From: Nesterenkonia massiliensis | Lineage (GTDB): Bacteria > Actinomycetota > Actinomycetes > Actinomycetales > Micrococcaceae | Direction of reading: 5' to 3' | DNA length: 60,052 nt | Assembly: GCF_000455245.1 (NCBI RefSeq) | Contig: NZ_HG005165.1 | Coordinates: 567,723 to 627,774, forward strand | Shown: one piece after another, positions 44,888 through 53,352 of the stretch | Layout: every line of letters starts with the position of its first letter | Position numbering within the stretch: the stretch's first letter is position 1 | The notes under the pieces: generated by a model | Told to the model about the DNA's origin: nothing | What the model saw: only the letters and a program-made list of their open reading frames with translations | The model's database searches: none | Translations under genes and position numbers: made by a program

Positions 44888-45940
44888 GTGGCTGCCCCTA
44901 TCCAACGCACTGCCGCCTGCTGCGCGCTGATCAGCGCGCTGGTCCTAGGCGCCCCTGCTGCGGCTCTTGCTGCCCCGGAAGATACTTCTTCCGCGGCCGC
45001 TCTGACTGCTGATCCCTCGCCCACCGCTGAGGAGGAAGAAGGCGAGGACACTCAGGAGTCGACTGAGCCGACACCGGATCCAGGTACGACGGACGAGCCG
45101 ACCACATCGCCGCTTCCTGAGGAGGACGAGGACGACGACGCCACTGAGCCACCGGAAGAGCCGTCTCCTGAACCGCCGCCGCTGAATATCCAATGCTCCA
45201 ACTCAAGCGTGCCTCCCGGCGCGTCGGTCTCCGTCTTCATCAGTGCGCCTCCGGGAACCTCCTTGGCATTGGGCTCTACTAGTTCGCAGCTGGGTGGCAG
45301 TGTCAGCCTCAGCGGCAATGAAGTGACCTACACCGCGCCGTCGAGCTATGTGGGCACCGGACAGGACTTCTTCACTGTTGAAGGCACCAACTCGCAGGAC
45401 CAGCGAGATACGTGCCAGATTCTCTTCACCGTCTACGGAGAGACACCGAGCCCTACTCCCCCCGGATCTCCTGACCCGGATGAGGGTGCCACCAGCCCGC
45501 CGCAGTCCCCCGAGCTGACTCCTACACCAAGTACCACTCCGCCTGCTACCGAGCAGCCTGCCACCGAACAGCCCGGAACCGCGGCTCCGCCAGAGCCGCC
45601 GAGTGTCGATGGCCAGCCCACCGCTGTACCGACGAGTGTGCCGGGCGCCCCGTCACCTAGCCAAGGGCCAGAGAGGCCCAGCATTCTCCTCCCTGTTCCA
45701 GGTATCCCGATGCTGCCCTGGCTGCCGGGAGCTGGCGTTGAGCCCACAGCTTCTGCCACACCTGGAGAGACGCCAGAGAGCGAGCTCCCAGAGTCTGATA
45801 CTGACTCTGAAGATGAGGGTGATGATCTGGCACTGACAGGTATGGACGCTCAGGCGGCAGCCGCGTTAACGATTGTGGCGCTGCTGATCATCGGGCTCGG
45901 TGTCGGTTCGCTGACCCTCTCCCGGCGTCTGCACGGATGA
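44888..45940 (+). CDS. Pro/Glu-rich surface protein with an LALTG sorting signal
   Basis: A 350-residue secreted protein. A signal peptide (to about residue 28, ending ALAAPED) is followed by an acidic Glu/Asp/Pro-rich spacer (30-100), one Ig-like beta domain (about 100-185, with two Cys that could pair: IQCSN and RDTCQI), a long Pro/Thr/Ser-rich stretch, and at the C-terminus LALTG (314-318), a hydrophobic helix and SRRLHG. LAxTG is the motif of class E sortases in actinobacteria, so the protein is probably fixed to the peptidoglycan. No sortase gene is in the window. Function unknown. Confidence 0.8.
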   Translation: MAAPIQRTAACCALISALVLGAPAAALAAPEDTSSAAALTADPSPTAEEEEGEDTQESTEPTPDPGTTDEPTTSPLPEEDEDDDATEPPEEPSPEPPPLNIQCSNSSVPPGASVSVFISAPPGTSLALGSTSSQLGGSVSLSGNEVTYTAPSSYVGTGQDFFTVEGTNSQDQRDTCQILFTVYGETPSPTPPGSPDPDEGATSPPQSPELTPTPSTTPPATEQPATEQPGTAAPPEPPSVDGQPTAVPTSVPGAPSPSQGPERPSILLPVPGIPMLPWLPGAGVEPTASATPGETPESELPESDTDSEDEGDDLALTGMDAQAAAALTIVALLIIGLGVGSLTLSRRLHG

Positions 45941-45974
45941 GCCGACGCCGATTCGGCAGGTGCGTCAGACCCTT

Positions 45975-46733
45975 TTAGCCTGCTGATCCGGTGGGATCCT
46001 CCTGGACCACAGCAGGCCGAAGCACATACCCGGCGCCGCGGACGGTATGAATCATGCGCGGCATATCGGCCTCGATCTTCTTGCGCACATAGCTGATGTA
46101 GAGCTCGACAATATTGGCCTGACCCGCGAAGTCGTACTCCCAGACTTGCTGGAGAATCTCCGCCTTGGGCAGGACTGTGCGTGCATGCCGCATCAAGAGT
46201 CGAAGCAGCCGGAACTCAGTATCCGAGAGATCAATATCCCGGCCTGCCCGGGTCACCGTGCGGGTCGTGGTATCCAGTTCGAGGTCCCCTACCACCAGAC
46301 GTTCTCCCTCGCGCCGCTCCGGGAGCCTCCCGCTGAGCAGATGCAGCCGACGTAGGGCTTCAGCTACGCCCACCGTGCCGGTCATATGGTCATCAGCGCT
46401 GGTACACAGTTGCAGAACCTCGGCATCCTCGGCCTCCGCATCGAACCAGAACAGCGCAACCAAGTCCGGTCGCGCACTCCGGATTCCGGATAGAGCCTCC
46501 TGCAGGTCACTGACGCGACGTGAGGTTCGGCCATCAGCCACCAGGAGGTTCACTCCCTCCTCCTCCGCTATGCCTAATCCGGCAGATCCACTGGGGGCGC
46601 TGAGGACTTTGACGTCCAGGGCACGCAGCCTCCGGGCCAGTTCATTGGAAGCCGGCGAAGGTCCAGCCAGGATCAGCACGGGTGAGGAGATGCGCAGCAG
46701 CGGCTGCGCTGCCGATGCTTCGGCACTCTCCAT
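45975..46733 (-). CDS. Orphan OmpR/PhoB-type response regulator with degenerate receiver
   Basis: A 252-residue protein. The C-terminal winged helix is of the OmpR/PhoB kind (DTEFRLLRLLMRHARTVL, then YVRKKIEADMPRMIHTVRG). The N-terminal domain has the receiver outline (NLLVADGR holds a possible acceptor Asp), but the acidic pair of the first strand is replaced by LILAGPSP and the conserved Lys after strand five is missing (ADDHMTG). It therefore probably does not take phosphate in the normal way. No histidine kinase lies near. ATG 46733 with GGGAGGAC is preferred to a start at 46763. Confidence 0.85.
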   Translation of the reverse strand: MESAEASAAQPLLRISSPVLILAGPSPASNELARRLRALDVKVLSAPSGSAGLGIAEEEGVNLLVADGRTSRRVSDLQEALSGIRSARPDLVALFWFDAEAEDAEVLQLCTSADDHMTGTVGVAEALRRLHLLSGRLPERREGERLVVGDLELDTTTRTVTRAGRDIDLSDTEFRLLRLLMRHARTVLPKAEILQQVWEYDFAGQANIVELYISYVRKKIEADMPRMIHTVRGAGYVLRPAVVQEDPTGSAG

Positions 46734-46818
46734 ACGTCCTCCCACCCCGCGAAACCCTGTCAACAGATCATATACAGCTCAGGCTCAGTTAGCCCCGCCG
46801 GAGAGGAAAATGCGGATC

Positions 46819-47331
46819 TCAGAACAGGAAATGTATCACCGCTGCCAAGACAAAAACGGATACCGCAGTCCCCGCCAGAGCAAACTCCACGAGGATGCCC
46901 AGTCCCATAGCGCGCAGTGCCTTAAGGCTCGCAGCGCCTGCGGCTCGGAAGTCATAGTCCCGGCGTACCGCCTCAGCGCCAAAGAGCCCTGCAGCAAATC
47001 CGATAAAGAGCCCCAAAGGTGGCAGCAGGATCATCCCGACCAATGCGACCACTACCGCGATGAGGATAGGGCCGCGCGGTATCCCTTCGCGATGCAGAGC
47101 ACGACCTGTCAGCACCGTTGAAGCGCTCCAACCACAGATCGCCAGCACCACACCGATCACTGCAGCAGTCCATACCAAGGGGCCTCCCACCAGCACACCC
47201 CAGGTCAGCAGCCCCAGGATGATGATCAGGCTTCCTGGCAGTACCGGAAGGATCACGCCGACGACGCCGAGCACCAGCGCCAGGCCTATCAGTGCTGTGG
47301 CGAGTCCTTCGGCCGCGGCTGATTCCAGCAT
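46819..47331 (-). CDS. DUF456 family membrane protein
   Basis: A 170-residue protein with four or five hydrophobic segments, matching DUF456: GVVGVILPVLPGSLIIILGL at the start and LPPLGLFIGFAAGLFGAEAV later, with the glycine-rich turns usual in the family. Function unknown. It follows the DUF1648 gene by 27 bases and is likely co-transcribed with it. Confidence 0.85.
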   Translation of the reverse strand: MLESAAAEGLATALIGLALVLGVVGVILPVLPGSLIIILGLLTWGVLVGGPLVWTAAVIGVVLAICGWSASTVLTGRALHREGIPRGPILIAVVVALVGMILLPPLGLFIGFAAGLFGAEAVRRDYDFRAAGAASLKALRAMGLGILVEFALAGTAVSVFVLAAVIHFLF

Positions 47332-47358
47332 ATTTCGTCCTTCTCCTGGGGAGTTGCG

Positions 47359-47958
47359 TCAACACAGGCGGTACATCCGGATGATTCCCAGTACCAGGGA
47401 CCCGAACATGGTGGCCATAGCCGCAGACATGAGCGGAAGCAGGATATTGAAGCCTTGGAAGTCCAGAAGCATCGCTAGTAGAACCAGCGCCATCGACACC
47501 TGTATCCAGATCATCATCTGCACTGCGTTCTTGTACTGGCGCTGCACATTATGCTCGTTGAGTTCAAAGGGGAAGTTGTAGATCCGAGGGTAGCGCGTCA
47601 GCACAGCGATGCCGTAGAGCGAACCAGCCAGCAGGATCAGCGGTATCAGCGCCTCCAGCGGCGAACCATAGCGAGTGGGCTGACCATCGATCCCATAATG
47701 CAGGGGCACTTCTTCGGCAAGTGAACCGCTGATGAGCCGCAGTATGAACCACACAATAAGAACCGTGGGGGCGATGACCGACCCCCAGAACAGCACCCGG
47801 TGGAACGGATCGAGCGTGAAGTGTGGACGCGGACGGTTATTAAAGTGCGTATAGATGAGTGTGCCGTCATCCCCGCGCAGAGGTTTACCGGTGCGCACCG
47901 ATTCTTGATAGCTGGTGACGAATTCGGGCTCGCTCTGCGCGCTATGTGTTTCCCCCAT
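47359..47958 (-). CDS. DUF1648 family membrane protein
   Basis: A 199-residue membrane protein with four helices. VPLHYGIDGQPTRYGSP is the DUF1648 hallmark, found also at the start of SdpI-type immunity proteins. A 45-residue cytoplasmic lead precedes the first helix. ATG 47958 has AGAGGGG before it. Function unknown; an envelope role is likely. Confidence 0.8.
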   Translation of the reverse strand: MGETHSAQSEPEFVTSYQESVRTGKPLRGDDGTLIYTHFNNRPRPHFTLDPFHRVLFWGSVIAPTVLIVWFILRLISGSLAEEVPLHYGIDGQPTRYGSPLEALIPLILLAGSLYGIAVLTRYPRIYNFPFELNEHNVQRQYKNAVQMMIWIQVSMALVLLAMLLDFQGFNILLPLMSAAMATMFGSLVLGIIRMYRLC

Positions 47959-48070
47959 CAGCACCCCTCTATGCCCAGCATGACTCCCCCGGAGGCGCAT
48001 GACTCCCCGTAGGCCTCCATACTTTCAGGATGACTACGGCCTCCGCCGAGTGTGACGGGCACGCACGGGC

Positions 48071-49183
48071 TCACTCCAGACTTAAGAGTTTGCCCGGCAC
48101 CGGGGTGAAGTAGTGGGCAACGAGGTCCTCATCCACAGTCTCGAGCTGTCCGGGGCTCCACCGCGGGGTGCGGTCCTTGTCGATCACTTGTGCCCGGATT
48201 CCCTCCCGGAAGTCATGGGATCGCAAGGCGTGTATCGCAATGGTGTACTCCTGGGCGAGGGCTCCAGAGAGGCTGAGCTGAGCACCCCGGCGGATGGCCT
48301 CCAGCGCTACCTTAAGCATCGTCGGACTCTTAGCGCGTAAAGCTGCCGCGGCCTGCTGGGCACCTGGGTAGCTGGAACTGTGCTCTTCCAGCTCCTCGAG
48401 AATCTCCTCAACGGTCCCTGCGGAATAGGCGGCATCTATCCATTCGGCGTCCTGTTCCACTGCAGAGTCTCCAGGATGCGTGGTATAGCGCGGAAGTATC
48501 TGATCCACGGGGTGCTCGGTGAGCTGCTGGGTCAGTTCCTCTAGAGCTTCGGAGGGCACAAAGGTATCCGCGAGACCGGTGAAGATGGCATCGGCGGCAG
48601 TGAGGTGAATACCGGTAAGCCCGAGGTGAAGTCCTGTGTTGCCGGGGGAACGGGGCAGCAAGTACGTACCGCCCACATCCGGGGAGAACCCGATGGTGGT
48701 CTCCGGCATGCCAACCCGGCTGCGCTCAGTGACCACCCGGTGACTGCCGTGGGCGGAGACTCCCACGCCGCCGCCGAGCACCACACCGTCCATCAGCGCG
48801 ATGTAGGGCTTGGGATATTCAGCGATGGTCAGGTTCATCCGGTACTCCACCGCGAAGAACTCTTCAGCCGGCATCGCCGCAGCGTAGCTCGGGGTGGATT
48901 CGGGCAGCAGCCCCCCGCCGTCCCGCGGCTGGTGCTCCTGCATGTCCCGGTAGACGCTGGAGATATCTCCGCCTGAGCAAAGACCACGGTCTCCAGCACC
49001 GCGGATGAGCACTTGGGCGACAGTCGGGTCCTCGGCCCAGTCCTGCAGCTGGATGAGGATGGACTCGCACATCAGCTGGGTCAGCGCGTTGAGCGCCTTG
49101 GGCCGATTGAGCGTGATCATCCCCAGGTGGCCGCGGACTTCAAAAGCGACGTCGCCCGTATAGGTCTCCCTGCCCAACACCAA
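48071..49183 (-). CDS. 3-hydroxyisobutyryl-CoA hydrolase (enoyl-CoA hydratase family)
   Basis: A 370-residue member of the crotonase superfamily of the HIBYL-CoA hydrolase type: LNRPKALNALTQLM, the oxyanion-hole segment GLCSGGDISS, YIALMDGVVLGGGVG, ETTIGFSPDVGGTYLLPR. The length and the Glu/Asp placement favour the hydrolase of valine breakdown over simple enoyl-CoA hydratase. The branched-chain oxoacid dehydrogenase operon close by supports this. Confidence 0.88.
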   Translation of the reverse strand: MVLGRETYTGDVAFEVRGHLGMITLNRPKALNALTQLMCESILIQLQDWAEDPTVAQVLIRGAGDRGLCSGGDISSVYRDMQEHQPRDGGGLLPESTPSYAAAMPAEEFFAVEYRMNLTIAEYPKPYIALMDGVVLGGGVGVSAHGSHRVVTERSRVGMPETTIGFSPDVGGTYLLPRSPGNTGLHLGLTGIHLTAADAIFTGLADTFVPSEALEELTQQLTEHPVDQILPRYTTHPGDSAVEQDAEWIDAAYSAGTVEEILEELEEHSSSYPGAQQAAAALRAKSPTMLKVALEAIRRGAQLSLSGALAQEYTIAIHALRSHDFREGIRAQVIDKDRTPRWSPGQLETVDEDLVAHYFTPVPGKLLSLE

Positions 49184-49252
49184 CCTCCTGATCGCTCCAC
49201 CAGTGATGTGACTGAGGTTACATGCTGCAGCTGGAGCCTTCCACCAGGGGGT

Positions 49253-50098
49253 TTAAGCGTTCCAGAGACCGTAGGAATCGGCGAGGCTGGCGATCTTCTG
49301 CGCACGCGCCAGTCGCGGCAGGTAGGAACCGTCGCCAATGGAGGCGCCCTTTTCGTGGGCTTCGATCAGCTCGCGTGCCCAGTTCAGCTCATCTTCGGAG
49401 GGGCTAAGGCCTTTATTGACCAGTTCCACCTGGGCGCGGTTGAGCGAGAGCTTCCCTGTCATGCCCATAGATGCGGTCACTTGGCAGGCTTCGGCGATGG
49501 CGGCCTCATCGGCGGTGGCTTCGGCGGGCCCGTCGATAGCCCCCGGCAATCCGCCCACGCGAGAGGCGATGACCAGGCGCGAGCGCGCATAGGCCAGAGC
49601 CATCGGATCGCTGGAGACACCAGTGTCTTTACGGAAATCGTTGGTGCCGAACGCGAGCCGGAATGTGCCCGGTGCTGAGGCGATCTGCGTGGCGTTCTCC
49701 ACGCCCAGTGCTGATTCCACCAGGGCGATCACCGGCGTGCCGGCGCGCAGCCGCATAGCGGTGTAGGTGACCTGATCCGGGCGCTCGGTTTCAGCGAGCA
49801 TGACACCGCGCAGCCCCCCGGCCTCGGCCAGTGCTGCGACGTCGTCCTCCCAGTGCCGGGACGTGGTGGGGCTGATCCGCACCCAGGCGGTCATTCCACC
49901 GTTGAGAGCCCTCAGCACTGAGGCACGGGCAGCGTCCTTCTTCTCATCCGGTACCGAGGCCTCGAGATCGAAGATGACCGAGTCCGCCTCGCTGGCTAGA
50001 CCCGGCGCGTAATCTTCCTCTTTGCCTGCGTTGATCAGCAGCCAGGAGCGGGAGAGTTTGGCGGGCAGAGCAGCGGCTCGACGGTTCCGGATTGGCAT
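49253..50098 (-). CDS. HpcH/HpaI-type CoA-ester lyase (citrate lyase beta-like)
   Basis: A 281-residue TIM-barrel lyase of the citrate lyase beta/malyl-CoA lyase group. SWLLINAGKEEDY, VIFDLEASVPDEKKDAAR, WVRISPTTSRHWEDD, PVIALVESALGVENA and RLAFGTNDFRKDTGV carry the CoA- and metal-binding Arg, Glu and Asp residues. Likely cleaves malyl-, methylmalyl- or citramalyl-CoA. Ends 69 bases after the start region of the hydrolase gene on the same strand. Confidence 0.85.
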   Translation of the reverse strand: MPIRNRRAAALPAKLSRSWLLINAGKEEDYAPGLASEADSVIFDLEASVPDEKKDAARASVLRALNGGMTAWVRISPTTSRHWEDDVAALAEAGGLRGVMLAETERPDQVTYTAMRLRAGTPVIALVESALGVENATQIASAPGTFRLAFGTNDFRKDTGVSSDPMALAYARSRLVIASRVGGLPGAIDGPAEATADEAAIAEACQVTASMGMTGKLSLNRAQVELVNKGLSPSEDELNWARELIEAHEKGASIGDGSYLPRLARAQKIASLADSYGLWNA

Positions 50099-50232
50099 GG
50101 TCTCAGCCTACCCGAGAGCCGGCTTCAGCCTGGCCCGCTTGCCGGATAATGAAGGTCGATCCTGGTCTTCTGCAATGGCCGTCACAGTGCTGCCGAACAG
50201 AGTCATCGTGCGCTTTCCTTTATCCTGATTCA

Positions 50233-50880
50233 ATGATCTCCACGGTGACGCGCGGCAGGCTTGTGGCCGCCGGAATCAGTCTCGCTCTGATCGCCACAGC
50301 ATGTGGCTCCCCTACACCTCAGGACGAAGATCCGGATCAGAACCAGGGGGCGGAGACCCAGCAAGGCGCGGAGAACCCTTTGCGGCAGCCGGAGTTCGAA
50401 TCCGATGACCTCATCAGGATGCCGGTGGCCCTGGTTGCCTCGGCCCCGCCGGAGGACGGAACTGCGGTATCTGATGCAGAAATCGCACGCACTGAACCCT
50501 TCGGCTGCGGCAGTGTGCTCTCCATTGTGGAGACGGTTCCGCTGCGCACCGATGATCCGGCCGTTTCCGCCCTGGAGTACCTGCTCTCACTGCAGAGCAG
50601 CACTCACGTTCGGGCCGGCTATTCCAATCCGCTGGCCGGGTCGGCTGACCTCAGCGTGGAGTCAGTAGAGCTGCATGGTTCTCAGGTCGCTGTTGCCCTC
50701 GGCGGGGTGCCGGTCTCCCCCGGCTACTGCGAGTCCTGGCAGATTCTGAAGCAGATTGAAACCACCGCCCGCGCCGCCACCGGCGCCGCCTCGGCCGAGG
50801 TCCTGGTAGGTGACGTGCCACTGGCCCAGACCTGGGGGCTGGAAGACAGCGCCCCGCTGACCATCACTGAGATCAACTAG
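50233..50880 (+). CDS. GerMN-domain lipoprotein
   Basis: A 215-residue lipoprotein: signal peptide ending in the lipobox IATAC near residue 23, an acidic Gln/Glu spacer, then a GerMN-type beta domain (residues about 90-210; DDPAVSALEYLL and SVELHGSQVAVALGG). ATG 50233 gives a proper signal peptide; the frame is open upstream to 50092 but without sense. Role in non-sporulating actinobacteria is unclear, probably cell-surface. Confidence 0.75.
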   Translation: MISTVTRGRLVAAGISLALIATACGSPTPQDEDPDQNQGAETQQGAENPLRQPEFESDDLIRMPVALVASAPPEDGTAVSDAEIARTEPFGCGSVLSIVETVPLRTDDPAVSALEYLLSLQSSTHVRAGYSNPLAGSADLSVESVELHGSQVAVALGGVPVSPGYCESWQILKQIETTARAATGAASAEVLVGDVPLAQTWGLEDSAPLTITEIN

Positions 50881-50900
50881 AGACTCCGTGAACTAAAGGC

Positions 50901-52319
50901 TCAGTCGATGAGCAGTCCTGGCTGCTCCATCACTGCAGCCACATCAGCAATGAAGGCACCGGCTAGGTCGCCGTCGATGAGCCGGTGATCAAAGGATCCA
51001 CCGATGACCATGACATCGCGGGGAACGATCTGACCGTCGACCACCCAGGGCTTCTTACGCACTGCGCCAAGTGCCACGATAGAGGCCTGCCCCGGAGGAA
51101 GAATCGGGGTCCCTGAGTCCAGTCCCAGGGTGCCAATATTGGTGATGGAGATGGTTCCGCCCTGCATCTCTGCCGGAGTGGTCTTGCCTTCACGAGCGTC
51201 AACGGTCAGCTGGGTAATCGCTGCAGCCAGACCCTGAGTGTTGTAAGTGTGGGCTTCGTGAATCACCGGGACCACCAGTCCGCGCGGCGTCGCTGCAGCG
51301 ATGCCGAGGTTCACATAGTTGCGCAGCGTGTAGTGGGTGTCATGCCAGGTGGCATTGATCTGCGGGTTCTTCCGCGCCGCCCAGATAATGGCCTTGGCTG
51401 CGAAGAGCATCGGGGAAACGCTGAGACCCTTATAGGAAGGCTCGTTCTTCAGCGCCTGCCGCAGCTCCATAGTGCGGGTGACATCCACTTCTTTGAACAC
51501 TGAGACGTGCGGCACGGTGGAAGCCGATGCGGTCACGTTCAGTGCTGTGGCTTTGCGCACTCCGCGCACTTGGATCTTGTCCTCGCGGGGTCCGTCGTAG
51601 AGCAGGCCCACATCGGAGGGAAGACGACGCCCCTGCGGTACCGGCGCACCGGCGGCAGGTGTTTTGCCGGATTCGCGCTGAGCCTTCTTCTGACGGGCCT
51701 GACGTTCGACGTCGTCACGGGTGATCTGGCCGTTGCGCCCGGATCCCACCAGCTCCCAGACCGCAACGCCAAGCCGCTTAGCCAGTGCACGCACCGGCGG
51801 GCTGGCTTTGGCCACGATGTCTGCGATATCTCCGGTATTAAAGCCGTGCTGAGGAGCCGGCACGTCGTCGTCGAACTCGGACGCATCGATCAGATCCGGA
51901 GCTGTGGCACGGACTCGGGGGCGGGCTTTGGCTACGTCAGCCTTCGGACCAGAGCCCACCAGCGCCTGATTCTCCCCGGCTGAGTCACGGCTCTGCGTCT
52001 GGGGGGTGGGGCTCGTCGACTCAGCCTCCGAAGGGGCGGAATCCACCGGGGAAGAAGCCGGTGAAGCACCTTCGGGATCTGCACCTGCGCTGATCCGAAT
52101 CAGCGGCTGCCCCACCTCAATGGTGTCGCCTTCGGCGGCCACCAGCTCCTGGACTTCTCCGGCGAATGGCACCGGCAGCTCCACCAGGGATTTAGCCGTT
52201 TCGATCTCACAGATCACGTCATTGATGGCGACGGTGTCACCCACCTGGACCTTCCAGGAGACGATTTCGGCCTCGGTCAGGCCTTCGCCGACATCGGGCA
52301 GGTTGAAGGTCTGCGTCAT
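50901..52319 (-). CDS. bkdC: Branched-chain 2-oxoacid dehydrogenase E2 (dihydrolipoamide acyltransferase)
   Basis: The E2 core of the complex, 472 residues. One lipoyl domain with the modified Lys43 in EIETAKS, an Ala/Pro/Ser-rich hinge, the E1/E3-binding domain (PPVRALAKRLGVAVWELVG), and the catalytic acyltransferase domain ending SFDHRLIDGD with active His and Asp. ATG 52319 lies just after the E1 beta stop; an earlier in-frame start would overlap that gene. E3 is not encoded here. Confidence 0.92.
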   Translation of the reverse strand: MTQTFNLPDVGEGLTEAEIVSWKVQVGDTVAINDVICEIETAKSLVELPVPFAGEVQELVAAEGDTIEVGQPLIRISAGADPEGASPASSPVDSAPSEAESTSPTPQTQSRDSAGENQALVGSGPKADVAKARPRVRATAPDLIDASEFDDDVPAPQHGFNTGDIADIVAKASPPVRALAKRLGVAVWELVGSGRNGQITRDDVERQARQKKAQRESGKTPAAGAPVPQGRRLPSDVGLLYDGPREDKIQVRGVRKATALNVTASASTVPHVSVFKEVDVTRTMELRQALKNEPSYKGLSVSPMLFAAKAIIWAARKNPQINATWHDTHYTLRNYVNLGIAAATPRGLVVPVIHEAHTYNTQGLAAAITQLTVDAREGKTTPAEMQGGTISITNIGTLGLDSGTPILPPGQASIVALGAVRKKPWVVDGQIVPRDVMVIGGSFDHRLIDGDLAGAFIADVAAVMEQPGLLID

Positions 52320-52320
52320 T

Positions 52321-53352
52321 TCAGCGAGTCCTTCCATAGGCGAAGCTGCGTTCAATGGCTTCGAGCATACGGTCAATATCGGGTAGATACCGGTCTTCCT
52401 GCCCTGAAGGCGGATACGGCATGTAGAAGCCGCCTACCCGCAGCACCGGGGCAGTTAGACGATCGTAGGCGCGTTCGGTGACCCGTGCAGCGATCTCCGC
52501 GCCGAATCCGCCGAAGGTGGGCGCTTCATGGGCGACGACGAGTCGGCGGGTCTTGGCGGCGGAACGAGCGATGGTCTCATCGTCGAGAGGACTGATGGAG
52601 CGCACGTCGATGACCTCTACGCTGCGCCCCTCACGCTGGGCCACTTCCGCGGTGGCCAGGGCTACTGGGACCAACGGACCGTAGGTGGCGATGGTGATGT
52701 CACTGCCTTCACGCAGCACCTGAGCTCGGAAGGCGTCCGGCGCCGGATTGGCGGTATCCACTTCACCCTTGAGCCAGTAGCGGCGCTTGGGCTCCATGAT
52801 GATGACCGGGTCCTCGCTGACAATCGCCTGACGGGTCATCCAATACGCATCATGGGCATTGGAGGGCGTGATCACACGCAGCCCGGCGGTGTGGGCGAAG
52901 AGCGCCTCCGGGGATTCGGAGTGGTGCTCAATGGAGCCGATATGCCCGCCATAGGGCAGTCGAATGGTGACCGGGACGGTCAGGGCGCCGTCGGTGCGGT
53001 TGTGGATCTTCGCCAGCTGAGTAGTGATCTGGTTGAACGCTGGGAAAACAAAGCCGTCGAACTGGATCTCCGCCACTGGCCGGTAGCCGCGCATGGCCAT
53101 TCCGATGCTGGTGCCGATGATGCCGGATTCAGCCAGCGGAGAGTCGATGACCCGATGCTCACCGAACTGGGCCTGCAGCCCGTCAGTGACCCGGAAGACG
53201 CCGCCGAGTTTGCCGATGTCTTCGCCGATCAGCAAGGTCTTCTCATCAGCTGCCAGCTCATCGCGAAGGGCTGCGGTGATGGCCTTTGCCAGCGGCATGG
53301 TCTGCACGGAGGACTCGGTGCCGGTGTCCTGTTCACGCGTCACGCGGCTCAT
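52321..53352 (-). CDS. bkdB: Branched-chain 2-oxoacid dehydrogenase E1 beta
   Basis: A 343-residue transketolase-like beta subunit: IGEDIGKLGGVFRVTDGL, DSPLAESGIIGTSIGMAMRG, VTIRLPYGGHIGSIEHHSES and the C-terminal ISPLDDETI and EAPTFGGFGAEI. It forms the E1 heterotetramer with the preceding gene's product and decarboxylates branched 2-oxoacids. ATG 53352 overlaps the E1 alpha stop (ATGA). Confidence 0.93.
   Translation of the reverse strand: MSRVTREQDTGTESSVQTMPLAKAITAALRDELAADEKTLLIGEDIGKLGGVFRVTDGLQAQFGEHRVIDSPLAESGIIGTSIGMAMRGYRPVAEIQFDGFVFPAFNQITTQLAKIHNRTDGALTVPVTIRLPYGGHIGSIEHHSESPEALFAHTAGLRVITPSNAHDAYWMTRQAIVSEDPVIIMEPKRRYWLKGEVDTANPAPDAFRAQVLREGSDITIATYGPLVPVALATAEVAQREGRSVEVIDVRSISPLDDETIARSAAKTRRLVVAHEAPTFGGFGAEIAARVTERAYDRLTAPVLRVGGFYMPYPPSGQEDRYLPDIDRMLEAIERSFAYGRTR

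Noticed and set aside
50390-50410. A TTCGAATCC string like a tRNA T-arm
   Set aside because: It is inside the GerMN lipoprotein frame, and no cloverleaf can be built round it.
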